From positions 82,461-146,460 of the forward strand of contig JABSSW010000078.1 of the NCBI GenBank assembly GCA_018902385.1: a stretch of 64,000 nt of DNA, in the 5' to 3' direction. Position 1 is the first letter of the stretch. Every line of letters begins with the position of its first letter. Of this stretch, positions 34,233-46,615 are shown piece by piece. The position numbers and the translations under genes were made by a program. This DNA comes from Physcia stellaris (taxonomy: Eukaryota > Ascomycota > Lecanoromycetes > Caliciales > Physciaceae). The notes below the pieces were generated by a model. That model was given only the letters and a program-made list of their open reading frames with translations, had not been told where the DNA came from and did not search any database.

Positions 34233-35596
34233 TCTTGACTTGTTTTCTGCGCTGTTGTTTTGATTCCTGCTTTCTTATCTTGCGATTTTGGATTTGCTTT
34301 CAACTTGGATTTCTCGGGAATTGATGGCACGGAATCAGATGTCGGCGAAAATCCGCACCCAGCACCGCAGTATCGCGAACCCGTACAGCAGGATCGGAGC
34401 ACAGGCCGCGAGGCGAGAGGATAGGTACGAGAGACCGAAGACGAGTAGCAGGATGCCTGAGATGGGGGAACCTCCGACCAGGTATTTAGGAAGTGGGGAG
34501 TTAGGGGTCGAGGCCATTCATTTCCGGTTTTGTTCTTCTTGTGATGAATTTGATTTTGAGAGCGGGAGGGGAGGTGGGTCCCTTTCTTTCGGAGGTAGGG
34601 GAACTGTGATATTTAGGGTAAGTGGGTGCTAGGCAGACAGAACAATGGGTGTGTAGGGAACGAAGGCAAGAAAGCAACGGGTAATCCGAAATCACGGCTT
34701 AACACATAACATCTAAGGTGTTCAATTGAAGTTTGGCGCCGCGTCTCGGAATCCCAGATCCATGTTCCCCTTTCCCGAGTGTTTTTTAATCTTCCGGCGC
34801 GCATATGCATGTACGAAGCAAGGCTTGTCGAATTCCAACACAGCGTGGTACTACCAGGTGATATTAGTCACCCACAGTAGCACCATGGCCGTGATTCACG
34901 TACGCAACACACGCCCACCCTTCCTCTGTCTACCACCTCTACGAAATCCAGCCAAGCTTTATCACGACGCAAAAAGAGAGATCGGACTGTGAGTCTAGCC
35001 TTTCAAGCTTATCCGAAGCGAGTGTGGTCGAATGACTTCAATTCCCGGTATCGTAGGCTGCAGGACAGTAGATAATAGACCAACGGCCTCCGTGATGCTC
35101 ACATCGCTTCACCTCCCCTACCTTAGCCCGCCGATAACAGCACGCCACTAAAGCACGCGATGATGAGGCCTGAAACCGTACTATGGAAGTTCCCGTGGTG
35201 AACCAACGGCGCCGCTCGGAATGGCGAATTTCGAATGTCGTGCCTCGGAGCCCGTCACCCGAAGCTTCCTCGGCTGGGATCAGCCTGGTGCACGGTGTTA
35301 GAGCGAGGCTGACCTGGCACGTGGAGGTTGCCAGGGATGAGTGGGGAACACGGGAGATCCCGAAATTTCGGAGAATAGGACTTATTAGTCGTTTATTGTG
35401 GGTGCGGGGTGTGTTATATATCGTTGCTGCTCTCTTCCTAGTTGGTAGGGTAGCGTAAAGTAAAGAAGGCTTTGCTGTCCATGACTTTTCTCACCCTGAA
35501 TTGAGTTGGGTTGTTCCCCCTTTTTAGGTCGAAAAAATCACTCCCCTCCTTCCTACTACCACTGGAGAAGACATCAACAGCGCAGTGGCCACAAAC
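34233..35596. promoter_or_regulatory. Divergent promoter region of EthD and PKS genes
   Basis: 1.36 kb between the two start codons. A CACGTG sits at 35318-35323, about 275 bp before the PKS ATG. A 60-codon open frame on minus is listed separately. No other structure seen. Confidence 0.55.
34335..34517 (-). CDS. Possible 60-residue two-pass membrane micropeptide or upstream ORF
   Basis: ATG 34517 to TGA 34335: MASTPNSPLPKYLVGGSPIS followed by two hydrophobic segments (GILLLVFGLSYL and ACAPILLYGFAIL). It lies 103 bp upstream of the EthD start on the same strand, so it could be a tiny gene, an upstream ORF in the EthD leader, or chance. I know no family for it. Confidence 0.3.
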   Translation of the reverse strand: MASTPNSPLPKYLVGGSPISGILLLVFGLSYLSSRLAACAPILLYGFAILRCWVRIFADI

Positions 35597-38500
35597 ATGG
35601 CCGTCCCTCCCGCCTCCTCTCATGTATCGACCGGCACTCAAAGCCAAATCCTCCTCTTCGGCGACCTCTCCCTCATCCAATTCAAAGATCAACTGCGGCA
35701 TCTGCTGCACGTAAAGAATAACCCGCTTCTAACGTCCTTCTTCGATCGCGTCAACTATTCGCTGCGGAGATTACTCGAGGTGCTACCTGAAGAAGAACAA
35801 GATCTGTTCCCTCGCTTCACCACTCTCATCGATTTGATACATCGACTTGGGGATACGGAGGGGACTTCGGCGCTGGGGTTTTTCCTGCTGAGTGTGCATG
35901 AGGTGGCGCAGTGTATCGTGTATGTAGTGGGGAATCTATTCGCCCTTTTTTTCGTCAAATCTTGATACGTTTTATAAAAAGATTGCAGTCTTGTAATGGA
36001 GAAAGAGGCTAACAATGAATGAACTGTAAAGATACTTCACAGAAGACTCGAGATTCTTTCCACCACCGTCCAACACCTATGTCATCGGGCCATGCACGGG
36101 AGGATTCGCGGCTGCGGCATTGAGCTGCTCCAAAACCCTACCAGATCTGGTCTGCAATGGTGTAACAGCCGTACTCGCTGCATTTCGAACGGCGTTGAGG
36201 TCGTTTTTGGTCGGCCGGAGTCTGTCACCGCGGTCGTCACTGCACAATAAGTCGTGGTCGGTAGCGTTGAGTCCGCAGGGCGATGTGGATTTCCGGAATA
36301 TACTGGAAGACTATAAGAAGAACAAGGTGAGAAAGGAATCTATCTACTCACGGTCGTATTCTGGAAAAGGCTTAGGCGGATTGCTAACCGTCTGATTAGA
36401 TACCACTCCGGGATTCGACCCTCTGGGTCAGTGCAGTAACAGTCAGCAAGGCGACGACCCTAAGCGGACAACCTTTTGCACTGCAGGATTTTGTAACGAC
36501 AAACTCCAATAGATTAAAGTCTCGGTATCTGGATATCGAGTCACCGTACCATGCGGCTCACTTGTTCGATTCTTCGGACACTGACGAGATGGTCGGTGCT
36601 GCTGAGAAAGATGATCTTGCAGCGCAGCAAAGACCTAGAATACCACTGCTCTCGTCTGCAACTGGCAAGATCGTTAATGCACCTAACCTCACCAGTCTTC
36701 TCCGCACCGTGGCTGAGGAAGCCTTACGAGCACCTATCCGATGGGACTTGGTGATTAATTCATGCTGCAGTCTGTTCCAACAGTCACAGACCCAAGAATG
36801 CATCATCCTGCCTTTCTCCAGCAATGCAGCCTCTATGGTCTCCACGGCATTATCCAAGGATAGCGACATCAAATTAGCTGTTCGAGATGTCTCATCATCT
36901 CATCAATTCCCTCCAGTCGGACCAACTGGCCGCTTCGAGCACTCAAAGATCGCCATTATTGGCTACTCCGGCCGCTTTCCGTCGGCTGACTCTAATGAAG
37001 CTTTTTGGGATCTGCTCAAGGCTGGTCGTGATGTCCACAAGGAAATTCCGCCAGATAGGTTCGATTGGAAGGCACACTATGACCCAACAGGCAAGAAGAA
37101 GAACACCAGCCGTGTCAAGCACGGATGTTTCATCGACGAGCCAGGTTTGTTCGACACCAAGTTCTTCAACATGTCCCCACGTGAAGCCGAGCACGCAGAT
37201 CCAGGACAGCGACTCGCCATCACGACGACGTATGAGGCCATGGAAATGGCCGGAATGGTTCGTAACCGTACTCCAAGCACCCAGCAGGATCGGGTAGGTG
37301 TCTTCTTCGGAATCACTAGTGACGACTGGAGAGAAGTGAACAGTGGTCAAGACGTCGGAACTTATTTCATCCCAGGCGGTAACCGCGCTTTTGTGCCTGG
37401 TCGCATTAGCTACTTCTTCCGGTTTTCCGGCCCCAGTCTGAGTATCGACACTGCGTGCTCCTCCAGTTTCGCCGCTATTCAAGCTGCTTGCAGTTATCTG
37501 TGGAGAGCTGAGTGCGATACTGCTATTGCTGGCGGCACCAACGTTGTCACTAATCCGGATAACTTTGCGGGTCTGGATCGTGGCCATTTTCTGTCAACGA
37601 CGGGAAACTGCAACACCTTCGACGATGAGGCCAGTGGTTACTGCCGCTCAGACGCCGTTGGCTCCGTCATTCTTAAGCGTCTGGAGGATGCTGAAGCTGA
37701 TCATGATCCAATTTTCGGCGTCATTGTTGGTACCAATACAAACCACTGCGGCCAGACGGACAGTATCACACGTCCACACGAAGGTGATCAAACTAGCGTC
37801 TTCAAGCGAATTATGCGCCACGCCAATTTTGAGCCTCTGGACATCAGCTATATCGAGATGCACGGCACTGGCACGCAGGCAGGCGACGCTACCGAGATGA
37901 ACTCAGTGCTATCAGTCTTTGTACCAGAGTACAAGAGAACCCAGTTACACCCACAACGGCCTTTGTATATCGGCTCTGCCAAGGCGAATATCGGACATGC
38001 TGAGTCGTCGTCCGGTGTCTCTTCACTGATCAAGGTACTCATGATGATGAAGCACAGCGAGATCCCTCGCCACTGCGGTATCAAGACTCGAATCAACCAT
38101 AATTATCCGCTGGATCTTACTCAACGAGGTGTAAATATTGCTATGGAGACGACTCCGTGGCGGCGTCAAGATTCTAGAACCGGCAAGCGAGCAACCTTCC
38201 TCAACAACTTCAGTGCGGCTGGTGGAAATACAGCAATGCTCGTAGAAGACGCACCCCAACGGCGCGTGATCACTGAGAAAGACCCTCGTCCTTATCACAT
38301 CATCACTATGACAGCCAAAACACCCAAATCGCTTGTCGCCAACATCAACTCGCTCGTTTCATATATGGAGAAGAAGGGGTCTTCCATCTCACTTGCTGCC
38401 TTATCGTACACCACCACAGCACGTCGCATGCATCACAATTATCGAGCTGTCGTCTCTGGGCCTGACGCAGGGTCGATTATCTCATCGCTCAAGTCTCGCG

Positions 38501-41500
38501 CGGCGGAGATTCAAGAGGAACTCGCAGATTTGAAGCCTATCCCTGCCGTCATGAAGAAGAAAGCCCGTGTGGTGTTCATGTTTTCAGGCCAAGGCACGCT
38601 CTACGCTGAGCTAGGAAGATCGCTCTTCATCACCAATGCTTCGTTTCGAACCAGTATCCTCAAGCTCAACCGCTTGGCACAGATTCAAGGCTTTCCAGCA
38701 TTCCTCGGCTTGATTGACGGTTCAGTCACTGCTGAGGATCTTCCAGGAGTTGGTGCAGTTGCGTCGCAGCTCGCACTGGCATGTGTCCAGATTGCCCTCT
38801 TCGAACTCTGGAAGAGCTGGGGCGTGACACCCGCAGCTGTTGTTGGCCACAGCTTGGGCGAGTATGCAACACTGTACGCCGCTGGGGTTCTTAGCATTGC
38901 CGACGTGATCTACTTGGTTGGCACACGTGCGGCTCTCCTCGAGACGCGCTGCACGCCCGGTTCCCATGCTATGCTTGCCGTCAAAGCCTCACTAGAAGTG
39001 GTGAACAAACTTATTCACCAAAGTTCGCAGGGCACAGGATGTGAATTAGCATGTGCGAACCAGCCATCCGGTCATGTCATTTCCGGGCCCGGGGACAAGA
39101 TATCGGAAGTAGCTCATGCAGCTGCCGCCCTAGGGATTGAGACCGTTCGACTCAACGTCTCTTTTGCGTTCCACTCAGCTCAAGTCGAGCCTATTCTCAC
39201 AGAGTTCAAACAAGCTGCTTCGCAAGGTGTTGCTTACCACCCTCCCACAATTCCCGTCTTATCGCCGCTTCTAGGCAAACTTGTGCCTGCGGGTGAGCAT
39301 AATACGTTCAATGCAACATACCTCACGGCTGCATGCCGAGGTAAGGTAGACTTCATGGGTGCCTTAGGCGCTGCTGCTGCTGCCCCTGCCGAAGATGGCG
39401 GTCTAGGCTTTGGCGCCGCTGAACGTACCATTTGGCTCGACATTGGCGCTCATCCCGCCTGTGCAGGTATGGTCAAAGGCACGCTCGGCTCGCAAGCAAA
39501 GACCATCGCCACGCTACGCCAAAATGTCGAAGCCTACAAGACATTAGCAACGTCTCTCGAGGTAATGTACCAGGCTGGCGTTGAAATTAACTGGAACGAA
39601 TACCATCGCCACTTCCCGGCTTCGCATGAAGTTCTCGATATCCCGGTGTACAGATGGGATTTGAAGAATTATTGGATCCAGTATAAGAACAATTTCTGCC
39701 TCACCAAAGGCGATGACTTGATCCAGCAACTGGCTGTCAAGGCGCCAGCTGTGCCATCTGTTGTACCCAAATATATTTCTCCTTGTGCACAACAGATCAT
39801 TGAAGAGTCACATGGAGCCGATCAGTCCTCGCTCCTCGTGGAGTCCGACATCTTCGACGACAGACTGCTGCCAGTTCTGCAAGGCCATCTGGTGAATGGG
39901 GCTGCCCTGTGTCCGTCGTCGGCGTGGGCTGACCTGGCATTAACCTTGGCCAACTACCTGCTTCTTGAAAGCCCCAACAAGCTCCCGACAGCTACCACCG
40001 GTCTTGAGGTAAACAACGTCAGAGTAGATAACCCTCTCATTGCACTGACCACTGAAACCTCCCATCGTTTCCGGGCATCGGCTAAGACGCACTGGGCATC
40101 TAATGTCATCGCCATGCAAATTTACAGTGTAAACAGCAGCGGCAAGCGTACGACCTCGCACGCTAAGATTGACGTCCAGGTAACGCCTCAGCAGCGGTGG
40201 GTATCTGACTGGAAGCGTAACACTTACCTGATTGCATCGCGCATTGATGCCTTAGATCAGAGCGTCTGCAGCGGTAGCGGCGAGAGTCATATGATCAAGC
40301 GCGGGATGGCATACAAGCTGTTTGGCGCCATAGTTCAATATGGCAAGGAATACCAGGGGATGTCTGAAGTGATTTTGGATAGTAACCGTCTGGAAGCAGT
40401 GGCCACAGTGCAGTTGCAGGTCGGCCAAGAGGGTTTTACTCTGAATCCAAAGTGGATAGACAGCCTTGGCCACATTGCGGGCTTCATCATGAATGCCAAT
40501 GATGCTGTCGACAGCCGAACGCAGGTGTTTATCAACCACGGCTGGGAGAGAATGAGGGTGGCCGAACCTATCTCTGAGAGCAAGACTTATCGCGCCTATA
40601 ACCGTATGCAGCTTGTTGAAGGTACTTCTTATGCAGGTGACACTTATATCTTAGAGGGAGGGCGCATTGTGGCGATTTTCGAAGGTGTCCGGGTATGTTT
40701 AGCTGCATATTCTCATGTTGGGACTTGTTACTGACCAATCTGATAGTTCCAAGGTGTTCCGCGTCGAATGCTTGACCATCTGCTCCCGAGTAAATCAAAT
40801 GCTCCGAGTACCAAAACAGCCATGCCTAGCAGCCAAACAACCATGCCAACGCCTGCATCGACAACAGCTCCAAAACCAGTCGTACATTTGCCACTAGCTT
40901 CCAAGTCAAGCTCCCCTTCGAAAGCTTTGTCTGGCGTGCTTGGCAGCATACTGGCCATTATTAGCCAAGAAGTTGGAGTCGAGGTGTCCGAGCTCAAGCC
41001 TACAACGGACTTCGCGGATCTGGGCATAGATTCACTGTTGTCTCTCACTATAACATCAAAGATACGTGAAGAAATCGGCTTGGACTTTCCTTCCTCTCTG
41101 TTCATTGACCATCCGACAGTCGGTGAACTTCCAGTCCCAGCTGGCGATGATGAGATTGACAGGCTTGACGATTCAAGCTCCAACTTCGATGGCAGTAGCG
41201 ACGAGGAAGCTCAAGAGACCAAATTCACCAGCAGTGCCACATCCGTCTATCTGGACACACCTGACGAGGAAGAGTCACCGACTAGGCGCACTCACGCTAT
41301 TCTAGTCATAAGACAAGCCATAGCAGAGGAAACTCAAGTCGCGATCGAGGACTTGAAGCCGACATCGAGCCTTGCCGACATTGGAATTGATTCGCTACTC
41401 AGCTTGACCATTGGCGCAAAGATGCAGGAGCTCTTAGAGGTAGACCTCCCTGGGACCATGTTTGTGGAGCACGAAACTCTTCAGGATGTTGAGGAGGCAA

Positions 41501-42564
41501 TCTGCAATGTCCTCGGATTGCGACAACCTGATGTCGAGAAGCCTACTGAACCATTCAAGAAACCGTTTGTGGCGTCCAGTAGTCCTGCAGCCATTACGAA
41601 GAAGCCAAGGTTCTCAGAGCCATCAAACTATCAAGCTTCCTTCAAGCAACCTTCCCAGCAGCCTCTTCAAGATTCTTCTCTTCCACAAGCAACGTCCATT
41701 CTCCTTTCCGGCTCACCACAGACTGCTCAGCTAGTGCTTTTCCTCTTCCCCGATGGCTCTGGTTCAGCTTCTTCTTATGCTGCGGTATCACGCGCAATCG
41801 ATACCAGTAAAGTCGCAGTTTACGGGCTCAACTGTCCTTGGCGAACAATAGGAGCGGAGATGACTCGCCTTGGGATAACGATGTCCACAATGGTTTCCAG
41901 ATACGTGGTCGAAGTCCGACGGCTCCTACAACTATGCGAGAAGACAAGAGAAGCCGGAAGATTCCCTGGGCCCACCCCTTTCATCGCTTTTGGTGGTTGG
42001 TCTGCGGGTGGCATAATAGCTGTAGAGGCAGTGCGGCAGATGCAGCAACAGCCTGAAGCGATCAAAATAAGCCAACTGATTCTCTTCGACTCCCCGAATC
42101 CTATCGGCTTGCAGAACCCGCCGCAGAAGATGTACGATTTCTTTGATACGCTAGGTATATTCGGAAGTAGCGGCGAAGGTAAAAAGGCAAAGACTCCTGG
42201 GTGGTTACGGCAACACTTCGAGGCCTTTCTTAGCATCCTGGATGCATATGAGCCTACACCTCTTCCTCATGCACCAGCTTCGCTGATCGTGTATGCCCGC
42301 AACGGGGTATGTGAAGACCCGAATGGACCGAAGATGCAGACCTTCCCGGATGATCCACGTGAGATGCTATGGCTGCTAAACCACCGCACCGACTTCTCTG
42401 CAGAAGGGTGGGCGACTATATTGGAGCCGAAAAAATTGAGCATAAAGGTGCTTGATAATGTCCATCATTTCACCTTGATGGATTCGCAGCCTAAGATGAA
42501 AGAGATGGGTCAGATCGTATCGGATTTCTTAGCTAGAGGTTCTAGAGGTTCTGGAGCATATTAG
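35597..42564 (+). CDS. Non-reducing polyketide synthase, SAT-KS-AT-PT-ACP-ACP-TE
   Basis: Exons 35597-35919, 36032-36326, 36400-40692, 40747-42564 (introns 112, 73, 54 bp); 2242 residues, intact. Start: ATG 35597 (MAVPPASSHVSTGTQ); the frame further up has only GTG. Domains: SAT with GPCTGG (Cys129); KS from about 388 with DTACSSS (Cys559) and EMHGTGTQ (His694); AT with GHSLGEYA (Ser1024) and FAFHS; PT with GHLVNGAALCPSS (His1369) and WIDSLGHIAGF (Asp1560); two ACPs with GIDSLLSLT (Ser1733, Ser1853); TE with GGWSAGG (Ser2056) and HHFTLMD. No methyltransferase or reductive domain. The layout and the KS sequence match the group that makes tetrahydroxynaphthalene, naphthopyrones, nor-toralactone and phenalenone precursors, in which the TE performs Claisen-type release. 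It supplies the aromatic core for the neighbouring tailoring enzymes. Chain length cannot be read from the sequence by eye. Confidence 0.96.
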
Positions 42565-43039
42565 ACGGTATTGTAGAATGTTCTAATAGCAACTCGCAGG
42601 CGTTGTGGAGATGACGGTGCTGTATGTGGGAGCGGCATGGAGGAGTTATCCTGTTGATGTCTAGCCCTCCTGAATCTAGTCAACTAGAATCATGCTTCAC
42701 AAACCTTGTCCGGCTTCCCCCGTGCCATCGTAGACAGATAGTCTAGATTAAGAGCGTATGCGTAGGAGTAATTCCGGCGATTCCAGGGGATCGGCCGCTT
42801 CAAAATAGCCTTAAGCACCGAGAGACTGTCATTACACTTCCAGAGTCAAATACCGACCTTCTTTGAAGTAATGGGAAGGGGCAACGGCTGAGAAGATGTC
42901 TGTAGCAAGCTTTCACAGTGATCGTTTGTATTTTTCGGTTAGTCGTCAAAACTCGCCATTCGTTGCTGCTGCTGCCAGCCTGTGGGTCAGCGCCTTCTCA
43001 TACTCCTCTATCCATTGACGCCTCTTAAAATACTCCCTA
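42565..43039. other. Intergenic 0.47 kb after the PKS
   Basis: The PKS and the GFA gene converge here. I see no gene. Confidence 0.5.
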
Positions 43040-43623
43040 TCAAGCCTCATAAGGCTCCCCCCAACCAGCCCCATCGATGGTCCGCAAGGTAAGCTTATCA
43101 ATATCAATCCCACTAATCATCCTAGCCTAAAAACACCATGAGCATAGTACTTCAGCATCTCCCCTCCCCATCCCCCTCCCCATCCCCCTCCCCATCCCCC
43201 CCCCCTCCAAAAACAAAGCCGGGGAGGGTAAAAACTCACATTAACACTAACCTTCCTCCCCCTCCCGCCTTCCCCCACCATCTTCTCCATATCAACAAAC
43301 AGCACAATACTCCCCCCACACTCCGGGCAAAAGCCATGCTCCACGGCCCCTTTGCCAAAAGTATACCGTTTCAAATCGTGCTTACCGCTCAGCCACTCGA
43401 TGTCCTGCTCGGGATCGTGGGGCTGGATGTTCAGGTAGCCGTTCTTGATGCAGATGGAGCAGTTGCATTTGATGACTGCGAGGGGGTCTGACGGTGCGGG
43501 AGATGGAGATGGAGATGGGGGCGAGGAGTAAAGAGGGGTGATGCGCAGGCGCAGGCGGATACGGCGGCAGTGGCAATTCGCGTCGTACCAGACTTTGCTG
43601 GAAGGATTGTTCGAGGTGTCCAT
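43040..43623 (-). CDS. GFA/CENP-V domain protein (glutathione-dependent formaldehyde-activating family)
   Basis: Two exons: 43623-43240 and 43126-43040; 156 residues. Zinc-site cysteines are visible as NCHCRRIRL near the N-terminus, CNCSICIKNGYL, and GFCPECGGSI, the order expected for GFA proteins. The junction joins VSVN to ARMISGIDIDKLTLRTIDG, the family's C-terminal strand. The 113-bp intron (43127-43239) contains a C-rich tandem of TCCCCATCCCCC units. GFA proteins bind glutathione-type thiol adducts; the substrate here is unknown. A CACGTG lies 119 bp upstream of the start (43742-43747), as in several genes of the locus. Cluster membership is uncertain. Confidence 0.85.
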
Positions 43624-43954
43624 TCTTTTGCGAGGGGTTTGGGTTATTGAGTCGGGTATTTAAGAGGGATCGGAGGTGTTTTGCTCCGAGCCACGAACAC
43701 CGAGTGCCGAATATTCGATGCGAGCCCGATAGGCACGAGCGCACGTGACCGGGCTGCACACAGGTACTTCCATTGTATTCAGCCCTGCATATTCCGTACA
43801 TACTCGTACCTTACATGTATGTATGTACATGGAGGTCGTGTCCAAGCTGAAGGTCTATCCGATTTACAGCTTGGACATGCGAGCTCACAGTAGAACCTAT
43901 CCAATGGCATAAATTGATGAAAGTCTAAGGTATAATGTAAACGCCGCCGCTATG
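43624..43954. other. Intergenic 0.33 kb between GFA and hrd3
   Basis: Contains CACGTG at 43742-43747 upstream of GFA. I see no gene. Confidence 0.5.
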
Positions 43955-46615
43955 CTAATGCCCCACGCCCCCGGCAACCCACTGTCCAAGATTCGGATCC
44001 CCTGGCGGCGGGAAGAAGCCTCCATCCGGCTGCTGTCCTGGTAATGGTTGCTGTGCGGGTAATGGCGGTGCTCCTGCGCCTGCTTCCCCTTGCTGCCTTT
44101 GATGGTTCGTCTGCCTTTGCTGTCTATAGTACACGAGGAAAGCCAAAGTCGCTGCCAGGCCTATGATGATCAAACTGTCGATGATACCGTCATCGATGAT
44201 GTCGTAGAAGTCATCTCCACCAGGCATACTGTCAGCCTGCTGATCTAAAAAGTCGTCGTCTTCGGCCGAATGATAGTACGGGTGGGGTTCTTCGAGGAAG
44301 TTGGAGATCCACTCGCTGAAAGACCATTCTTTCTTGGGTTCTGCGCGAGGTGGTTAGCTGCTGCTGGCTTGTAGTTTGGGTTTCCTCTCACCTGGCTCGG
44401 ACTGAATGGAATTCACCTTGCCGTGTGTCAGTGTGTTCCAAGCGCTCCTCATCCTCAACTTCGTCAGGCTTAGTTTGACCGGCAGATATGATTCTTGATT
44501 TGTTTCCAAAGCCTGATCATAGAACCTCTTCGCTAGGTGAAAGTCCTGCTCGACACCAATGCCGTTCTCATGGATCCATCCCAGGTTCCAGAGAGCTTGA
44601 GCGCTCTGATGCGTTTCTGCTGCTGTTTGGTAGCAAGTCGCTGCCTTTTCCATATCTTTTTCTGCCCCATAACCCCCAAGGTAGTAGTCTCCCATTTTCA
44701 CCATGGAATCGATGTTGGTCTGTTTTGCAGAGCGAGTCCAGTAGATTAAAGCCAAAACGGCGTTGCGGAGGAAAACCGAACGTCGCTTCTTCCAAGGCAT
44801 CAGTGCATTGAGAGGAAGTATTGATTTATACTCATCGAGCATATATGCTACGTTAGCTTGACTGGCTTCATAGCCTTGCTCAGCACCCATCATATATGTA
44901 ACAAGGGCGCTCTCCATATCGCCTTCATCATAGTCGAGACTAGCTTCATCGAAGGCGGAATGGATAGTTTCGACCTTTTCCGCCACCACTTTATAATAAG
45001 CGGTCGCGACACCACAAGATCTCTCGCGGCCAATTCCATTATTGCTAATCTCAGCCAGGTGATAGAAGGCTTCAATGTGTCCGTGTCGAGCGGCGATTTC
45101 GAGATAACGTGTCCCTGTCTGAATGTCTCCTTGGTCCAAAAACAGCTGTCCCAGTCTTACCTGAGCGGAGGGGATATCTTGGTTGGCGGCCTCTTTGTAG
45201 TAGTCAGCTGCTGTCATGACGTCCTTACGAACGCCTAGTCCCTCTTGATACATAAGGCCCAGTTCGTATTCGCACAGCGAATCTCCGTTTGCTAGTCCCC
45301 GTCTAAACCACGTCAAAGCTTTTTCGAAGCTCTGTTCCATACCTTCTCCACGAAGGAACATCCGGCCCAGGTATCCAGCAGATTTAGCTGCATATTTTCC
45401 AATATTACTGTCGTCCGTGATGACTGAACCATCTTTCGCCCAGTATTTTCGAGCAACGATCATGAAATAAGCCCGCGCTGCTCTTAGATTGCGCTTCATT
45501 GCCCTGGATCCGTCGTAATGCAAGCGACCTAAACTAAATGTTGCTTTGACGTCGCCTTTTCTCGACATTAAGTCCAGATACTCAAGAACATCATCCAGCG
45601 CTGCGTGCTGATCTGAATTTGGGCCTGCTTTGCTAGCGTGCACGCCAGAGCTGACGACACTCGCGCCCTCTCCATAAACACCTCCGCTTTCATCGGCAAT
45701 CCGAAAAATGTCTTTTGGCAACGCCTGTCCACCCGGAGGCCCAGACCTGGAATATGCGATGGCTTTGTCCGCGACTTTCTTGTACCAGTATGCAGCTTCG
45801 TTGCAATTCCTCGGTACACCGACTCCAGTGTGATGTCGATAACCGACAGTCATCTGTGATTTAGTGTTTCCACCAAGAGCGGCAAAGGTATGATACAACA
45901 AAGACTTCGCCTGATCCCTTTCAACCGCTCCTCCAATACCAGTAGCGTACATGAAACCGAGCATATGCTGGGCAGAGTTGTTCCCGTTGAGAGAGGCGAG
46001 CTCTTCATACCGGCGAAACGCTTCCTTGTAGCTTTTTGGGTGCGAATAGTTGCCGAAGAAGTTCATTTCCGCAAGCAAAAAAATTGCGTCTATATCCTCA
46101 TTCTCTGCTGCGTCCTCGAGCAGCTTTACAGCTTTCGACAACGGCTTGCTCAGCTTGGGCTTTGCCGGAGCAGTACCAAGGTAGTCATCTTGGGGTGAGC
46201 CCTTCAAGAAGAAGAAGTAAAAGATCTCTCGTGCGTAGTGTATGCTTGAGCTCAGAAGCCCCGAGCTCCTTTCGCCGCGCGCTAACCGATTTGGATATGG
46301 CTGCAAGGTATTGAGTATGGACAGTGCCTCTTGAACGGGTTGAGAAGCTTCTGATATTTCAGCCAAGCCTTATGACAGGTGTATCAATGAATTACCATGG
46401 TAAGGAGGTTCTCCCTCTTGCCTCCATCGTATGACTTCTTCCGGATTTCCTTTCTTTGTCGTAGACTCCTTCGCTTTGAATGTCTCCTCGCTCGGTTGAG
46501 AGCTCGCGACTTCATCCGTTACATGCTTGTGTTGTGCGGAAGTAAGGAAGCCACAGGAGAGCCATATCGCCACTACAAGTAATATGGTCAGCTTCCCATG
46601 AACCTTCGGAGACAT
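43955..46615 (-). CDS. hrd3: Hrd3/SEL1L homologue, ERAD ubiquitin-ligase complex subunit
   Basis: Three exons in reading order: 46615-46396, 46350-44392, 44340-43955, with introns of 45 and 51 bp; 854 residues, intact. The N-terminus is a signal sequence (MSPKVHGKLTILLVVAIWLS). The lumenal part is a chain of Sel1 repeats, for example MLGFMYATGIGG, LGLMYQEGLGVRKD, LAEISNNGIGRE and LGWIHENGIGVEQD. The last exon has EWSFSEWISNFLEEPHPYY, an acidic linker, one transmembrane segment (IIDSLIIIGLAATLAFLVYY) and a Gln/Pro-rich cytosolic tail. Hrd3 holds and regulates the Hrd1 RING ligase and receives misfolded ER clients. This is a housekeeping gene and marks the probable right border of the metabolite locus. 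Confidence 0.94.

Noticed and set aside
36943-37587. Long minus-strand frame (214 codons) across the PKS KS domain
   Set aside because: Antisense shadow of the intact PKS reading frame; contains no domain of its own.
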